This document shows, one piece after another, positions 1 through 10,505 of a stretch of DNA of 64,000 nucleotides. The notes under the pieces were generated by a model, which did no database searches, had not been told where the DNA came from, and was given only the letters and a program-made list of their open reading frames with translations. A program made the translations under genes and the position numbers. Within the stretch, counting starts at the first letter, position 1. Each line of letters begins with the position of its first letter. The stretch spans positions 34,708,501-34,772,500 of the forward strand of contig CM053164.1 of assembly GCA_028571685.1 (NCBI GenBank). Reading direction: 5' to 3'. Source of the stretch: Heterohyrax brucei. Lineage: Eukaryota; Chordata; Mammalia; Hyracoidea; Procaviidae.

Positions 1-414
1 TACATTAACGGGATCATACTAGTGTAGATAAAGACAGACATCATGTGAGAATTATCTACAAACCGAAAAGTACCAGAGAACTAAGGAATGCCTTGGTCTA
101 CCAACAAGGACCTCTGGTTATACAGTGGTTAAACTGTCCAGCTGTTAACCAAAAAAAAAGTCAGTTGTCCAAATTTACCAGCTGCTGCTCAGAAACCCTA
201 TGGGGAAGTTCTACTCAGCCCTATAGTGTTGGTGTGAGCTGGAAATGAGTAAATGACAGTGGGTTACTTGTTTGTTTTGTACCAACAGGGAGGAAATTGA
301 CGTGTCCAATAAATTGACATGATCTTCTTCTAGAACTGTGAGTAAATATGTTCATGTTCTTTAAAGTCACCCACTTGTAGCATTTACGTTACAGCAAAGC
401 TAGGCAGCTAAGAA
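1..414 (+). mobile_element. ERVL-MaLR LTR (3' part), cut by a SINE
   Basis: The right part of a MaLR-type LTR enters from the left edge of the window. Visible landmarks are a 'gacagacatcatgtgaga' stretch, an 'agaactgtgagtaaata' stretch holding the degenerate polyadenylation region, and a terminal segment close to 'acttgtagcatttacgttacagca' that is typical of MST/MLT LTR ends. The same landmarks recur in the LTR at 3046-3433 and, reversed, at 22835-23359, so the three belong to one group. A SINE interrupts it at 107-279. The 5' end lies outside the window. The exact subfamily cannot be named by eye. Confidence 0.7.
107..279 (+). mobile_element. AfroSINE, full length
   Basis: A tRNA-derived SINE with a head like 'cctctggttatacagtgg', an internal 'aaaccctatgggga' block and an eroded 3' tail. 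It is flanked by the duplication 'taccaaca' (99-106 and 280-287), which shows insertion by target-primed reverse transcription into the MaLR LTR. It has no open frame and is non-autonomous. Its 3' tail resembles that of the RTE elements elsewhere in the window, so RTE enzymes are the likely source of mobility. Confidence 0.85.
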
Positions 415-728
415 AAAATTTGGCACTGAGAAGCAGGGTGCTTCTGTTTCATTTATCAAAAAAATGTGGAAAGGGCTTTGGAACTGAGCAATGAATAGAG
501 ATCAGACGAATTTTGACACTCTTCAAATGAAAGCATAGACTTCCTTGAAAAGATTCTTGTTGAGTCATGAACCTTAAGGATAATGTTGATAAAAGATTAG
601 AAAGAATCAAGAGCTTAGAGGTAAACTTCTGTTTTTATTAACAGAATGTTGATAGAAATATGGATATTAATTGTGCTTTTGGTGAGGACTTTAAAGGGAA
701 ATGATGAACGTATCACTGACAATGTAAA
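415..728 (+). mobile_element. MaLR internal sequence
   Basis: Directly after the LTR end, 'ttggcactgagaagcagggtg' followed by 'ggaaagggctttggaactg' and 'ttggtgaggactttaaagg' matches the usual start of the non-coding internal region of MST/MLT MaLR elements. These elements carry no intact retroviral genes, and none is seen here. The RTE fragment replaces the internal region from about 729, and no second LTR follows in the expected place. Confidence 0.65.
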
Positions 729-2011
729 AGACAGGAACCAAAGATACTGAAGGAAAAAGTCAAAGCCAAATTGAAGGCATTGGTGAAAAACAAGGCTCCA
801 GGACCTGATGGAGTATCATTTGTGATTTTTCAACAAATGGGTGCTGCGTTGGAAGTGCTCACTCATCTATGACAAGAAGTCTGGAGGACAGTTACCAGGC
901 CAACCAACTGGAAGGGATACATACTTATGCCTATTCCCAAGAAAAGTATCCAATGGAATGTAGAATTATTCAACAATATCATTAATATCACATGCAAGCA
1001 AAATTCTGCTCAAGATCATTCAAAAGTGACTGCAACAGCAATTGACAGGGAACTGTCAGAAACTCAAGTTAGATTCAGAAGAGGACGTGGAACCAGGGAT
1101 ATCATTGCTGATGTCAGATGGATCTTGACTTAAAGTAGAGAATACCAGAAAGATGTCTACCTGTGTTTCATTGACTGTGGGAAGTCATTCAGCTATGTGG
1201 ATCATAACAAATTGTGGATAAGATTACAGAGAATGGGAATTACAGAGCACTTAACTATGCTCATAAGGAATCTGTACATGGACCAAGAGGCAGTTTTGCA
1301 AATACAACCAGGGAACGCTGGTTTAAAGTCTGGAAAGGTGTGTGTCAGAGTTTCATCCTTTCACCTTACCTATACAATCTGTATGCTGAGCAAATAATCC
1401 AAGAAGCTGGACTATGTGAAGAAGAACGAGGCATCAGGATTGGAGGAAGACTTATTAACAACTTGTTTATGGAGAGGACCCAAGCCATTTGCTGGAAGTG
1501 AAGAGGATTTGAAACACTTACTGATGAAGATAAAAGACCATAACCTTCGGTATGGATTGTATTTCGACATCAGAAAAACAAAATCCTCACAACTAGTGGG
1601 GAATATCATGATAAATAGAGAAAGGATTGAGGTTGTCAAGGATTTCTTTTACTTGAGTCCACAATCAATGTCCTTGGAAGCAGCAGGCAAGAATCAAAAG
1701 ATGCTTTGCATCTATTTTTTTTGCTGCAAAAGATCTCTTTAAAGTATTGAAAAGTAAAGATGTCACCTTGAAGCCAAAATGCACCTGACCCAAGTCATGG
1801 TATTTTCAGTCAGATCATATACATGTGAAAGCTGAACAATTGAATAAAGAACACAGAAGAAAAATTGATGCCTGTGAATAGCGGTGTTGGAGATGAATAT
1901 TGAATGTACCATGGACTGCCAGAAAAACAAATAGATTCATTCTGGAAGAAGTACAATAGGAGTGCTCCTTGGAAGCAAAGATAGTGAGACTATATCTTAC
2001 TTTTGAAGTCT
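729..2011 (+). mobile_element. RTE-clade LINE, 3' half, degenerate
   Basis: Three-frame translation shows RTE reverse transcriptase blocks in order: 'KALVKNKAPGPDGVS' (about 765-815), 'FRRGRGTRDIIADVRWIL' (about 1072-1125), 'DHNKLWIRLQRMGI' (about 1198-1240), then the C-terminal 'WTARKTNRFILEEV' block near 1915-1960. The frame is broken many times and the YADD catalytic motif has decayed (the site reads 'LFMER'). RTE proteins act in the ribonucleoprotein that copies element RNA into nicked chromosomal DNA; this copy cannot. The 3' tail is missing, because the mariner element begins at about 2012. Confidence 0.85.
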
Positions 2012-3002
2012 GGCAATTAAGCTCAGCAACTTGCCGCTGTGCACTTACATTGGCAGTGCTGTACAAATAACTCGGTTACGTTTCATAACCTCAGTGTATC
2101 AGTGTCTCAGAGTTGTGTCCATGTCGACATGTGGCAGTGTCTTGCTGCGTGGTTTTCATTATTATTGTTGTGTGTTTTTGTGTGCCGTTGTGAGAATGTT
2201 GAAGCTTTAATTAAAACGACAAATGAGCAATAAATTTCTTGTTAAACTTGGCAAGAATGGAAGTGAAATCAGTGAAATGCTAGTCCAAGTTTATCGGAAT
2301 AATACCATGAAGAAAACAGTAAGGTACAAATGGATTAAACTTTTTTTTTCTGAGGGGAGTGAATGCATCACTGATGAAGAGAGGTGAAGGCAGCCAGTAA
2401 TGAGCAGAACTGATGAAAGCCAGCCAGACAAGTGATGTCGAGTTGGAAAATTGACTGAATTGTGTCAAAATCCTCAGCCAGCTGTGAGAAGGACAGCAAA
2501 CCAAGTAAACATTGCTAGACAAACAGGAAAATCTGGACCAAAAATCTTGGTATGAGAAAGATGTGTGTAAAAATGATTCCCAATGAACTCACTGATTAAC
2601 AAAAGCAAAGGAGAGTCGAAGTTTGCCAAGATCTTGTGAAGAGGCAAGATGATGTTTTGGGCCATGTTATCACTGGTGATGAAACATGGGTGTACCAATG
2701 CAACCCTGAAGCAAAGCATCAAAGCACAATGGAAGTCAGTCAGTTCTCCATAACCAAAAACCATCAGTACAAATCAAGAGGCAAAACAATGTTGCTAATC
2801 TTATTTGATATGTTTCAGAGGGATTTGTTCATTATACATTTGTAACAATTAGATAATTAACCAAGTTTACTACTTGGACGTGCTGAAAAGGCTTCGTGAA
2901 AAAGTTAGACAAAAATGACCTCAACTTTTCACCAACTCATGGCTCTTGCATCACAGCAATGCACCAGCTCCCATAGCACAGTCTGAGTTTTTAAGCCAGT
3001 AA
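2012..3002 (+). mobile_element. mariner-family DNA transposon, 3' truncated
   Basis: A cut-and-paste transposon relic of about 1 kb abutting the RTE fragment. The non-coding leader runs to about 2230, followed by a degraded transposase. The right end gives way to an A-rich tail and a MaLR LTR, so the 3' terminal repeat is not present. I could not identify a convincing terminal inverted repeat pair. Intact mariners are about 1.3 kb, so roughly a quarter is lost. Confidence 0.75.
2230..2990 (+). pseudogene. mariner transposase, dead
   Basis: Translation across several frameshifts gives the mariner helix-turn-helix region ('FLVKLGKNGSEISEML', then 'KKTVRYKWIKLF' and 'TDEER'), then 'DDVLGHVITGDETWVYQ', the block holding the first catalytic Asp (codon at 2678-2680). 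Near the end 'LLHHSNAPAP' matches the HHDNAPAH block, but the catalytic Asp is replaced by Ser (codon 2955-2957). Mariner transposases use a DD34D triad to cut and join DNA; loss of this residue plus stops and frameshifts makes the copy inactive. Confidence 0.8.
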
Positions 3003-3045
3003 ATTAATAAATAAATAAATAAAATTGAGGGTCTGGATGTTGGAA

Positions 3046-3433
3046 TGCTACAGATTGAATTGGACTCCTGAAAAACACATGGTGAAGTCTTAATCCCTAT
3101 AACTCTATTTGAATGTAAGATTTTTATTTATTGTGTTAATGAGGCCATGCTAGCATATGATGGATAAACTCAATCAATTTTGAGCTATAAAAAGACTAGA
3201 ATAGACATAGATATGTACACAGTGGGGAGACAGACATCATGTGAGGATATGCCACAAGCCAAGGAATTTTAAAACATGAAGAAATTTCTGAAGCTATGAC
3301 AAGGAAGAATTCAATAGATCCAAGTCCCACTTATGGTCTTTTAGCCTTCAGAATCATGAAAAAATAAATTTCTGTTCTTTACAGCTACTCACTTGTGGCA
3401 TTTGTGTTATAGCAGCACTGAGTAACTAAGACA
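3046..3433 (+). mobile_element. ERVL-MaLR solo LTR
   Basis: A MaLR LTR with a start like 'TGctacagattgaattgg', an interior 'gacagacatcatgtgagga' block, an 'aaaaaataaatttctgttc' polyadenylation region and an end 'gtaactaagaCA'. At 388 bp it is normal for the MLT/MST group. A 5-bp duplication is not clear (tggaa against gagaa). It is a solo LTR, left when two LTRs recombine and remove the internal part. Confidence 0.75.
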
Positions 3434-4056
3434 GAGAATTCTGTGGATAAATGATAGTTTTTTCAAGAAACTATGCTGAAAAAAATAGGCCTTGATATGC
3501 AAAAATAAACTTCTATGTAACTCTTGCACAATATGCAAAAATTAGCACAAAATTAACCATACACTGTAATATTAAATCTAAATCTATAAAATTTTTAAAT
3601 TTATAGAAGTACAATAAACCTAAATCTATAAGAATAAACAAAAAATCTTAGTATAAAATATCTGTAACCTTGAATTTGACAAACATGTCTCATATAGAAC
3701 ATAAAGAACACTAACTGTGAAGGACACTCTCGCTGTATTAGATTTAATCAAAGCTAAAAACACCCATTCTTTGAAAGACACTCTTAGGAGAATGAAATGA
3801 CAAGTCACAGACTGAAAGAAAATATTTGAAAAGTCCCCTCTCTGTTGAAAAACTTGTATCTTGAATACATAAAACACTCTCAAAACAAGAAGTACTCAAA
3901 GATATGATAAACTGACAGTTCACCAAGATGATACTAGTATACAAATGGCAAATAAACTCATGAAAAGATGCTTGGCATTATTAGTCATTAGGCAAGTATA
4001 AGTTACAAAGACAATGTGATACCATCATATGCTTATAGATGGGATAAAATTAAAAA

Positions 4057-4136
4057 TGAAGAAAGGGAGGGATCAAGGGAGAGAAGAAGGAAAAAAGGGA
4101 GAAAGGGAGGAAGGAGAAAGGGAGGGAAGCAGAAAG
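4057..4136 (+). repeat. GGGA/GAAA purine tract
   Basis: About 80 bases almost purely A and G on the plus strand, built from imperfect gggagg, gaagga and gaaagg units. It sits inside L1 ORF2-derived sequence. It has no regular spacer structure and no coding capacity. Confidence 0.9.
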
Positions 4137-4420
4137 GCATACCATACTAAATGTTGGCAAGGATATGGAGCAGGTATTGCTGGTAGGACTGTAAGATGGC
4201 ACAACTGCTTTGGAAAATAGTGTGACATTTCCTAAAGTAATTAAACATGCAATACCTACCATACGACCAGCTATCCCACCTCCACATAAAAACTCATATG
4301 CAAAAGTTCTTATCAATTTCATTTGTAATTGCCCCAAACTGTTAACATATATTGGGTAATCAAAGTTTAGTACAATCTTACTCAAGAATCAATAGAAATG
4401 AACCAGTGATACATTGCCAC

Positions 4421-4836
4421 TGTCGGAGTCTGAGAGTTCTCCGATGAACACGGGCAGAGGAGAAGCCATGCAGAGGTTTTGGAAAAGACAGACAGACAAC
4501 AGTTTGGGATCAGGGGGCTAACGGCCTTCCCCAGCCGAGAGCCCAGAATCAAAATTATTGAAGTATTTATACCATCCACCAATAACAGTTAGTATCTTAG
4601 ACAACAAGGAACTAAAACATTCAGTAGCTAGGCTAGTTGTTTATGGCTTCGGTTATCTATTGTTCTTCATGTCTGATCTAAGTATTTGGATGTATTCCCA
4701 GATTGTCTCTAAGTTACCGTACACAAGGTAGAGTCAAAGTGATTGATTATCACAAAAGGTTATACAGAGTTGAAGTAACAGTACAGCAGCCAAGATGGCT
4801 GCAGTTACGTCAAGAGAGTTAATGTAATATCCCACA
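4421..4836 (-). mobile_element. ERVK-like solo LTR with 6-bp target duplication
   Basis: A 416-bp insertion splits the L1 phrase 'gatacat-gctacaacatgg'. Read on the minus strand it starts TGTGGG, has a TATA-like 'ggtataaatac' and ends in 'gactccgaCA'. It is flanked by tgccac (4415-4420) and tgctac (4837-4842), a 6-bp duplication with one mismatch. TG..CA ends with a 6-bp duplication are typical of class II (ERVK-like) retroviruses, and the 'ctctcagactccgaca' end resembles IAP/ERVK LTR ends. No internal viral sequence is present. Family assignment is inference from ends, duplication length and size. Confidence 0.7.
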
Positions 4837-5036
4837 TGCTACAACATGGATAAAATAATTATTTTAAATGAGAGATGTCAAACAGAAAGCATACATACTA
4901 TAGATTTCCATTTATATAAAATTCGAGAAAGTGAGAGAAAGTAGATCAATGGTTGCTTAGGGATGGGTAGGGATGGGTGAGGCAGGCAAGGGACAGGAAG
5001 AAGGGATTAAATTTGTCAAGCCTATCAATGTGTACC

Positions 5037-5084
5037 AGCCTGTAGGGTCTCCATGAGTCAGATCTAACTCGATGGCACTGGATT
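5037..5084 (+). mobile_element. 5'-truncated AfroSINE tail
   Basis: Only the last ~48 bases of the SINE are present: 'gggtctccatgagtcag' and 'taactcgatggcactgg'. The flanks 'tatcaatgtgtac' (5023-5035) and 'tatcaaagtgtac' (5085-5097) match at 12 of 13 positions, so this is a genuine insertion aborted after a very short cDNA. Confidence 0.8.
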
Positions 5085-5160
5085 TATCAAAGTGTACACA
5101 TTAAATATATGAAGTTTATTGTATGCCATGCATCACTGAAACTATTAAGATTAATAGAAA

Positions 5161-5490
5161 TAGATAATTACTTATTTATTAAAATGTTTGTATGATTGTT
5201 TAACTTTTAATTGATATTCAGGGGAAAAACAGTGCCATCAGCTATTGTGTACTTAACATCAAGGTTAAGACCTAGCACTAGTTTCTAGGCCTAACTGCCC
5301 TTGAGATGAGGGACACTGACCCCACTACCAGGATAGAATGAAATTTCAGGAATCATTCAACTCCGTGCTCTCTCCCTCAGCCCTGGAACAAGGTTTAATG
5401 TAATGCATTTATTCAAATAGAGGATCCAAAGTCAATTCATCTTTATCATCACCAATTACCTATAATTTTTACCCATTATACCCTGAACTT
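5161..5490. other. unassigned sequence
   Basis: AT-rich at first, then more balanced around 5250-5400. I see no coding signature and no repeat family I can name. The old L1 above may fade out here. Confidence 0.5.
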
Positions 5491-5500
5491 TCTGTGTTCG

Positions 5501-5748
5501 TTGTTACTGGTTTCAGCTCCCATTTGTTTGGCTCCTGATCTGATATATAGTAGAAATGAACCACTATGATCCATAGGATTTTACTAGCTGATTTTTTTTT
5601 TTTTTTTTTTTTAAATATACCACAAAGCCTTTCTAGTCTGTCTTAGTCTGAAAATTCGGTTGTAACTGAGCTGCACTGGTTGGGAACTGAGCTCAGGTCC
5701 ACCCCACAGAAAGCAATAATTCTACCACTGAACCACCAACACACCCCG
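5501..5748 (-). mobile_element. tRNA-Gly-headed long SINE
   Basis: Read on the minus strand, the head 'ggtggttcagtggtagaatt' is the 5' half of a glycine tRNA with its A box. A diverged B-box region follows ('gagctcagttcccaacc'), then a body block 'cagactaagacagactag' also found in RTE leaders at about 32205 and 54150, an expanded A-run (T-run on plus, about 5589-5611), and a tail resembling the RTE 3' end. Flanks tctgtgttcg (5491-5500) and tctgtgtttg (5749-5758) form a 10-bp target duplication with one mismatch. It is a SINE rather than a tRNA gene: there is no intact cloverleaf or 3' acceptor arm. Confidence 0.75.
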
Positions 5749-5784
5749 TCTGTGTTTGCTCCACCGTAATAATGGTAGGAATTA

Positions 5785-5893
5785 AACTCCACGACTGAAG
5801 AAAACTTTGTCTTATTACTGCTGAATCTCCAGAATCTGAAGCATAACTATCCATACGGTAGGAAGTCATTAAGCATTTACTGAATCAATGTTT
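5785..5893 (+). mobile_element. L2 3' end
   Basis: The phrase order 'ttaaactccacgac..', 'actttgtcttatta', 'gctgaatctccagaa', 'aagtcattaagcattta' follows the classic L2 3' terminal sequence ('...agcactcaataaatattt...'), with heavy divergence. It is an ancient repeat and too degraded for a firm subfamily. Confidence 0.55.
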
Positions 5894-8489
5894 TATGTAC
5901 AATATTTTAAACGTCTCTAAAGGAATGAGTTGTGCATTATTAATCTTTGTAACCTCTTGAGAATAAGTACTTAGACTTGGTGTCATTCTGAGAATACTGT
6001 ATATGTTTTGTAAGATACTGCAAATGAGTACTGATGCTTCCGTCTTTAAGATACTAGATTTGAGTGTGTGGAATTAAGGGGATAAGAAAGAAGAGTTATG
6101 AGGTAAAATATAAACCCTGTAGGTCTGAATTTGAATTATTACAATGAATTCAAAATGTACTTCTCTTTATAAATATTTGCAAATTTCACTAAAAAGGCCT
6201 AAAAACAATGGGAAATTCACTATCAAAATGTATCCTTAGTGTCTGCATGTGGACTCCAGAGATTCTTGAAAAATGACTGATTCCAGGTATAAAATGAACT
6301 TGAGATACTTCCTGAAACCAGAAATTAAAGAAGTTATCAAAAACTACCAGAGTCACATAAGAGCACCTCAGGAGCCAACATAAAGTAATTTCCACTGGCA
6401 AAGCTAATACAATTTGATCATCATTAAGAATAATAACTTCAATGGACTGAAACATATAAACCGTGTTTAAATCTATGAGCTCAAAAGGAAACTCAGAAAA
6501 ACTCTCATTTGTCACCTTGGAGGTTGCTAGGGAATAACTCGTTCTGTTAAAGACAGGACAATAAAAGGATACTTAGCATTTATCTTGCCTTTTCTTTATT
6601 AACTAAGCCTTGGCACCATTCTGTAACCTTTAAGAAACTAACAAGCTGGGAAATGATCACCAATGGCTGCTATCACCTCAAATAGAGATAACCAGAAATT
6701 TCATTTTCCAGATGGAAACATGTCATATCACCAATGAAGTTTTGTTGCCAAAAAGAAAAAAAGCTTGAGCTTAAATCTAACTGACCTTCCAGACCTAACC
6801 ACCACCTTACAGAAAAAACAAGAAGTAGAAGTACATGGCAAACTATACTACAAGGATTCAAGCAGAGTTTAGGAAGGAAAATGAACATGGTTTTATTCCA
6901 CTAATAAGTTGAAAGAAAAAAAAAAAAGGAGAAAATCACAAGTTAAAATATTTTCAAGACCCTTATCAAGCAAGGACAATAAAGGGACATTATATACCTC
7001 CCATTTCAAAAAAATGGTAGATGATGATAGATAATAGACAGGCAGACAGACAGACAGATCGATAGATTAATAGAGAAAAAGAGATAGGATAATTCGAGAA
7101 ATTTAAAAAAATAATAAACATATGAAGGCAGTAAATTCTTAATTGTTTTCATGTATAAGTAGGATAATTAGTTATCCTTTGTTTTTATGTCCTTATGTTT
7201 TAGAATTCAGAGATTATTTGTAGGTTAAAATAATGGTATATATTTGCTTCAAAATAAAATAAAGCAATTTGGGATGTATAGTTGAAACAGATTGGCAATG
7301 ACTTGGTAACTGTTTAAGATTCAAGATGGCACATGGGGTTTATTGTACTGTTCTCTCTAGTATTTTTATAATATTTTTAATTTTATAATATGAATTAATA
7401 TAGGATGAAGATAAACCAAAATCTGATTTTCAAAGTGAACAAACTAGTAAAAGACAATTATACCTCCAAAATATATTCTCTAGTAACTGCTAAAAAAAAA
7501 AAAAAAAAATTCTTCAATGCCTTTAATATAATAGATGCTTATAAATCATTCAATATTAGACCAGAGGCATGATATGAGGACAAACAAACATGAATGACGG
7601 GAGCCTATACTGATCGGAAATGGAACATAAATGAAGTGTAACTGCCTCTGAAATGATAATTCTAGTTTACGGTGAAGTAGGATTGAATTAACAAACACCA
7701 CCTCAGGTTCAGAACTATTTTGCAAAGCAAAGTACACTAGCAAACAAATATGTGAAAGATGTTTACCCTTTAGGAAAAGACAGGCATAGGTAATTGCGAC
7801 CAAGCTCTAAGCCTGTTTGTAAACAGTGATACTAAATTTTCACTGCTTCTCAAATTGTGGCTAAATATTTGACATCTTTAATGTCTTTCAAAGATATTAA
7901 ATGTTGCAGGCGGGTGAGAAAGGTCATTTATCATTTCTGATTTGTTGCCGGCATTGCTGGCAAATGTGCATTTCTGTGCAACTATCTTTAATAAACGGCT
8001 GGCTTTCCTGTTTGTTATATGGCTTCTCTCACTTTGAATAATTTACTATTCCCCAAATTATTGGCACTACTTCTGAAAGATGTGAGTGGAAAGGGATTCT
8101 AATGTATCACATTAAAAAATAAGTCAGAGAAAACTCTAAATCAGGATGTTATTTTAAACAGTTGCTACTCATTAAGAAGAAAACTTACGATCTCGAAGTG
8201 AAAATGCCTCCCATATCTAGTCAGTGAAGCAAGGAGGAGCAACACGAACTGGTGAGCCTGTTGGTCGTCACTCTGCTCTGCTCTGCATGTAGCCTAAGCT
8301 CAGTCAAGTTGTTGTCCTAGCTCTTATTATCATTATTATTTAATCTGATAAAGGGAGTAAACAATCAAATTCAGCTGTCCATCTCCTAGACAGAGGAATA
8401 CACCATTTATTGTCAATGTTGCATATAGCATTCTGTGAATGCTGTGACCCAGGGACCTCATCATGGCTGGCCCCTAATTAGATCAACAA
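5894..8489. other. mostly unique DNA with short simple repeats
   Basis: No repeat family I recognise covers this interval, and no frame looks coding. It contains a GACA/GATA stretch (7040-7075), an A-run at 7493-7509 and an A-rich run near 6915. The part around 7900-8160 has higher sequence complexity than its neighbours and no repeat signature. Confidence 0.5.
7040..7075 (+). repeat. GACA/GATA microsatellite
   Basis: Short imperfect tandem run of gaca, cagacaga and gatagatt units. Confidence 0.85.
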
Positions 8490-8695
8490 GGATCCCCTTC
8501 TATCTCAAATAGTTGAATGCTCTGCGAATGTATTCGAAAATTGTCAGTTCAAACATACTCAAAGTCTCCTCAGAAGAGAGACCTGGCAATCTGCTTCCAA
8601 AATTTCACAATCATTGAAAACCTTATGAAGTACACATACGATCTTCATGAGTCAGAATTGACTCCATGGCAAGTGGTTTGGTTTTTAGTTTAATT
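8490..8695 (+). mobile_element. AfroSINE, long form
   Basis: The long SINE form contains a central 'gagacctggcaatctgctt' block that short copies lack, followed by the common tail 'catgagtcagaattgactcc' and a 'ggtttggtttttagttt' terminus. The tRNA-like head is weak (ggatccccttctatctca...gttgaatgctc). It is about 200 bp against about 165 bp for short copies. Confidence 0.8.
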
Positions 8696-9067
8696 AAATC
8701 AGTACTCCAGGATACAGGTCCTATCCCGCAAAGTATGGCCAAACTAAGACCACTGACTGGAAGAGGCTGGCTCAATGTAACTTCGTGAGAGCTAGAGCTT
8801 CCAAAATTTAAGCTTAGTTGAGTTGATGGGTGGTGAATGCCCTGTCCTTATACAAAGACGGCCACCATGCATAGATGCTGTAGCTCATTGGTTTCTAAGC
8901 TTTTTAAGGGTTTTTAATGCTTTTGGAAATAGAGTTATAAAACAAATCACTGCACAAATATGTATATTGGACAAGTTATTATACAATAAATATCAGGGGA
9001 TCATTAACACCATATGCCCCATCTGTGGTTTAAAATTTTGTTGTAAAAAATAAAATATTGCTGTATT

Positions 9068-9250
9068 TGTTTGTTGGCATCAAATCATGCCAGACTAATG
9101 ATGACCCAGTGTGTCCTCCATACAGTTTTCAATGGCTGTGACTTTTCAGAAGCAGATTACCAGGGCTGTTTTCTGAGATGCCCATGGGTGGGCTCGAACC
9201 TCCAACTTTTCTTCAAGGAGCCAAGAGCTTAACTGTTTGTGTCATCAGTT
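9068..9250 (-). mobile_element. AfroSINE, long form
   Basis: On the minus strand: a head containing 'gttaagctcttggc', 'ggttcgagcccaccca' (the best preserved B box in the window), then 'ctggtaatctgcttctg' and a degenerate tail. It lies head to head with the next SINE, separated by only a few bases. Confidence 0.8.
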
Positions 9251-9254
9251 TCTG

Positions 9255-9412
9255 CATTAGGTGGAATCTTCAAGTAGATGATTATCAGAGTCTCTTGTCA
9301 GCAGTTCAAATCCACCAGGCGCTCCTTGAATACTCTGGGGATCAGTTCTACCCTGGCCCATAGGGTCGCCATGAGTCGGATCTGACTCAACAGCACTTGG
9401 CTAGCTGTCTGC
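9255..9412 (+). mobile_element. AfroSINE, short form
   Basis: Plus-strand copy with 'gcagttcaaatccaccagg' (B-box region), 'gcgctccttga' and a well kept tail 'gggtcgccatgagtcggat'. The relatively intact CpG-containing tail suggests it is among the younger copies here. Confidence 0.9.
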
Positions 9413-10099
9413 TCTATGATTCTATTAGTTTTTAGAGAAGAATTTTAAAATGAAGAGAAAATAGAAGCTATTTTAAATTATTCAGTCACCCTACCATAAC
9501 TGTACCATCTTAGTTATATATAAACTGGCACAATGGCCTTAAAATATTGAAAGTGAAATATAATAGATATATAGATATATAATTTGCATTTGGTTTTCAC
9601 GAGAGTCAGTGATGGAGACAAACCCATCACATCAGTAACACACATCTTGACCATGTATTGCTAAATCCCTTCCTGGTGCATTTATTCAGCATACTGCCCC
9701 CTATTTTCCATTCTGGTTGTCCAAATTTAATACCTTTGACTTTCCCATTAAGTTTATTTCCCAATCTGGAGCCTTTCTGGTATTACAACTCTTACTCCTA
9801 GTCCCTCATGCAAATTCCTGTAACTTTAAGTCAGGTATAGAGTTAGACAGGTAATTAGAGTCTGTCAGATACTGGTAGTTTCTCTATCGCGGGTGTGTTT
9901 CATTCTCTAAAATAGACTAATATTCTAGATCATTAGATCTGATCAAATCTTACTGGGCTTTTGTTGTTGTTGTTTGTTTGTTTTTATTGTTTTCCCATTA
10001 GACCTAAAACATACATCAGATTACTCAAATTACTAAGTATGTATCTGTTGACTAACTCCAGTTTTTAGATTCGGTTTATAATGATTTCACCAAGTTTTT
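9413..10099. other. unassigned sequence
   Basis: AT-rich, with a TTG/TTTG run at 9960-9990. No coding signature or nameable repeat. Confidence 0.45.
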
Positions 10100-10505
10100 C
10101 AGAGACGATGAGGACTCACTGAGGGTAAGTAAAAGGACAATCTCTTGAAAGACAACTGAGGAATGAGGAGTCACTACTGTTCAGCATGTATCAGTGCAAA
10201 CCTAGACTGCTAAAACTTAGCAGAAAATCAGAAGTGAAGCCATTCCCAAAATCCACCTTTTAGCCAAGGATTAGATATGCCTATGAAGCAAACAATAATA
10301 CACATGAAGAATGGGCTTCTTAGACCACGCCAGTTTGTGATAATAAATGGGCAACAACTGTCCAAAGCAGAAGACTAGAATGCAAGAAGGGAAAAGAAAA
10401 CTGTATGAATAGACACAGGGAACCCTGAGTGGAAAGAGGAAGGGGTACTGTGCTGACACATTGCAAGGAATGCAACCAATGTCACAAAACAATTTGTGTA
10501 TATAA
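10100..10505 (+). mobile_element. old L1 3' UTR, left part (target of L1 A)
   Basis: The segment resembles the L1 3' UTR at about 38840-39125: both have 'aaggaatgcaaccaatgtca' or 'gggaatgcaatcaatgtca' followed by 'tatgtata' or 'gtgtatata' near the end. It continues beyond the inserted L1 A at about 18160-18235. The split and the shared 'tgtgtata' at both junctions mark it as the pre-existing target. Confidence 0.6.

Larger units (their letters stand above)
3434..5160 (+). mobile_element. old L1 3' end (ORF2 tail and 3' UTR), cut by LTR and SINE
   Basis: Plus-strand L1 recognisable by the ORF2 tail ('caaatggcaaataaactcatg' near 3945), the C-terminal coding block 'ttggcaaggatatggagc' near 4154, and the 3' UTR-side phrase 'gctacaacatggat' that resumes after an LTR at 4837. 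It carries a purine microsatellite at 4057-4136, an ERVK-like solo LTR at 4421-4836 and a SINE fragment at 5037-5084. It is highly diverged with no open frame, consistent with an old L1M-type element. Confidence 0.7.

Noticed and set aside
1412-1639. Open frames antisense to RTE and L1 sequences
   Set aside because: They are antisense shadows of transposon coding sequence.
5700-5748. Functional tRNA-Gly gene on the minus strand
   Set aside because: Only the 5' half is tRNA-like; the acceptor and T arms do not pair and SINE body and tail follow within a target duplication.
7040-7075. CRISPR-like short repeat array
   Set aside because: It is a contiguous GACA/GATA microsatellite without spacers.
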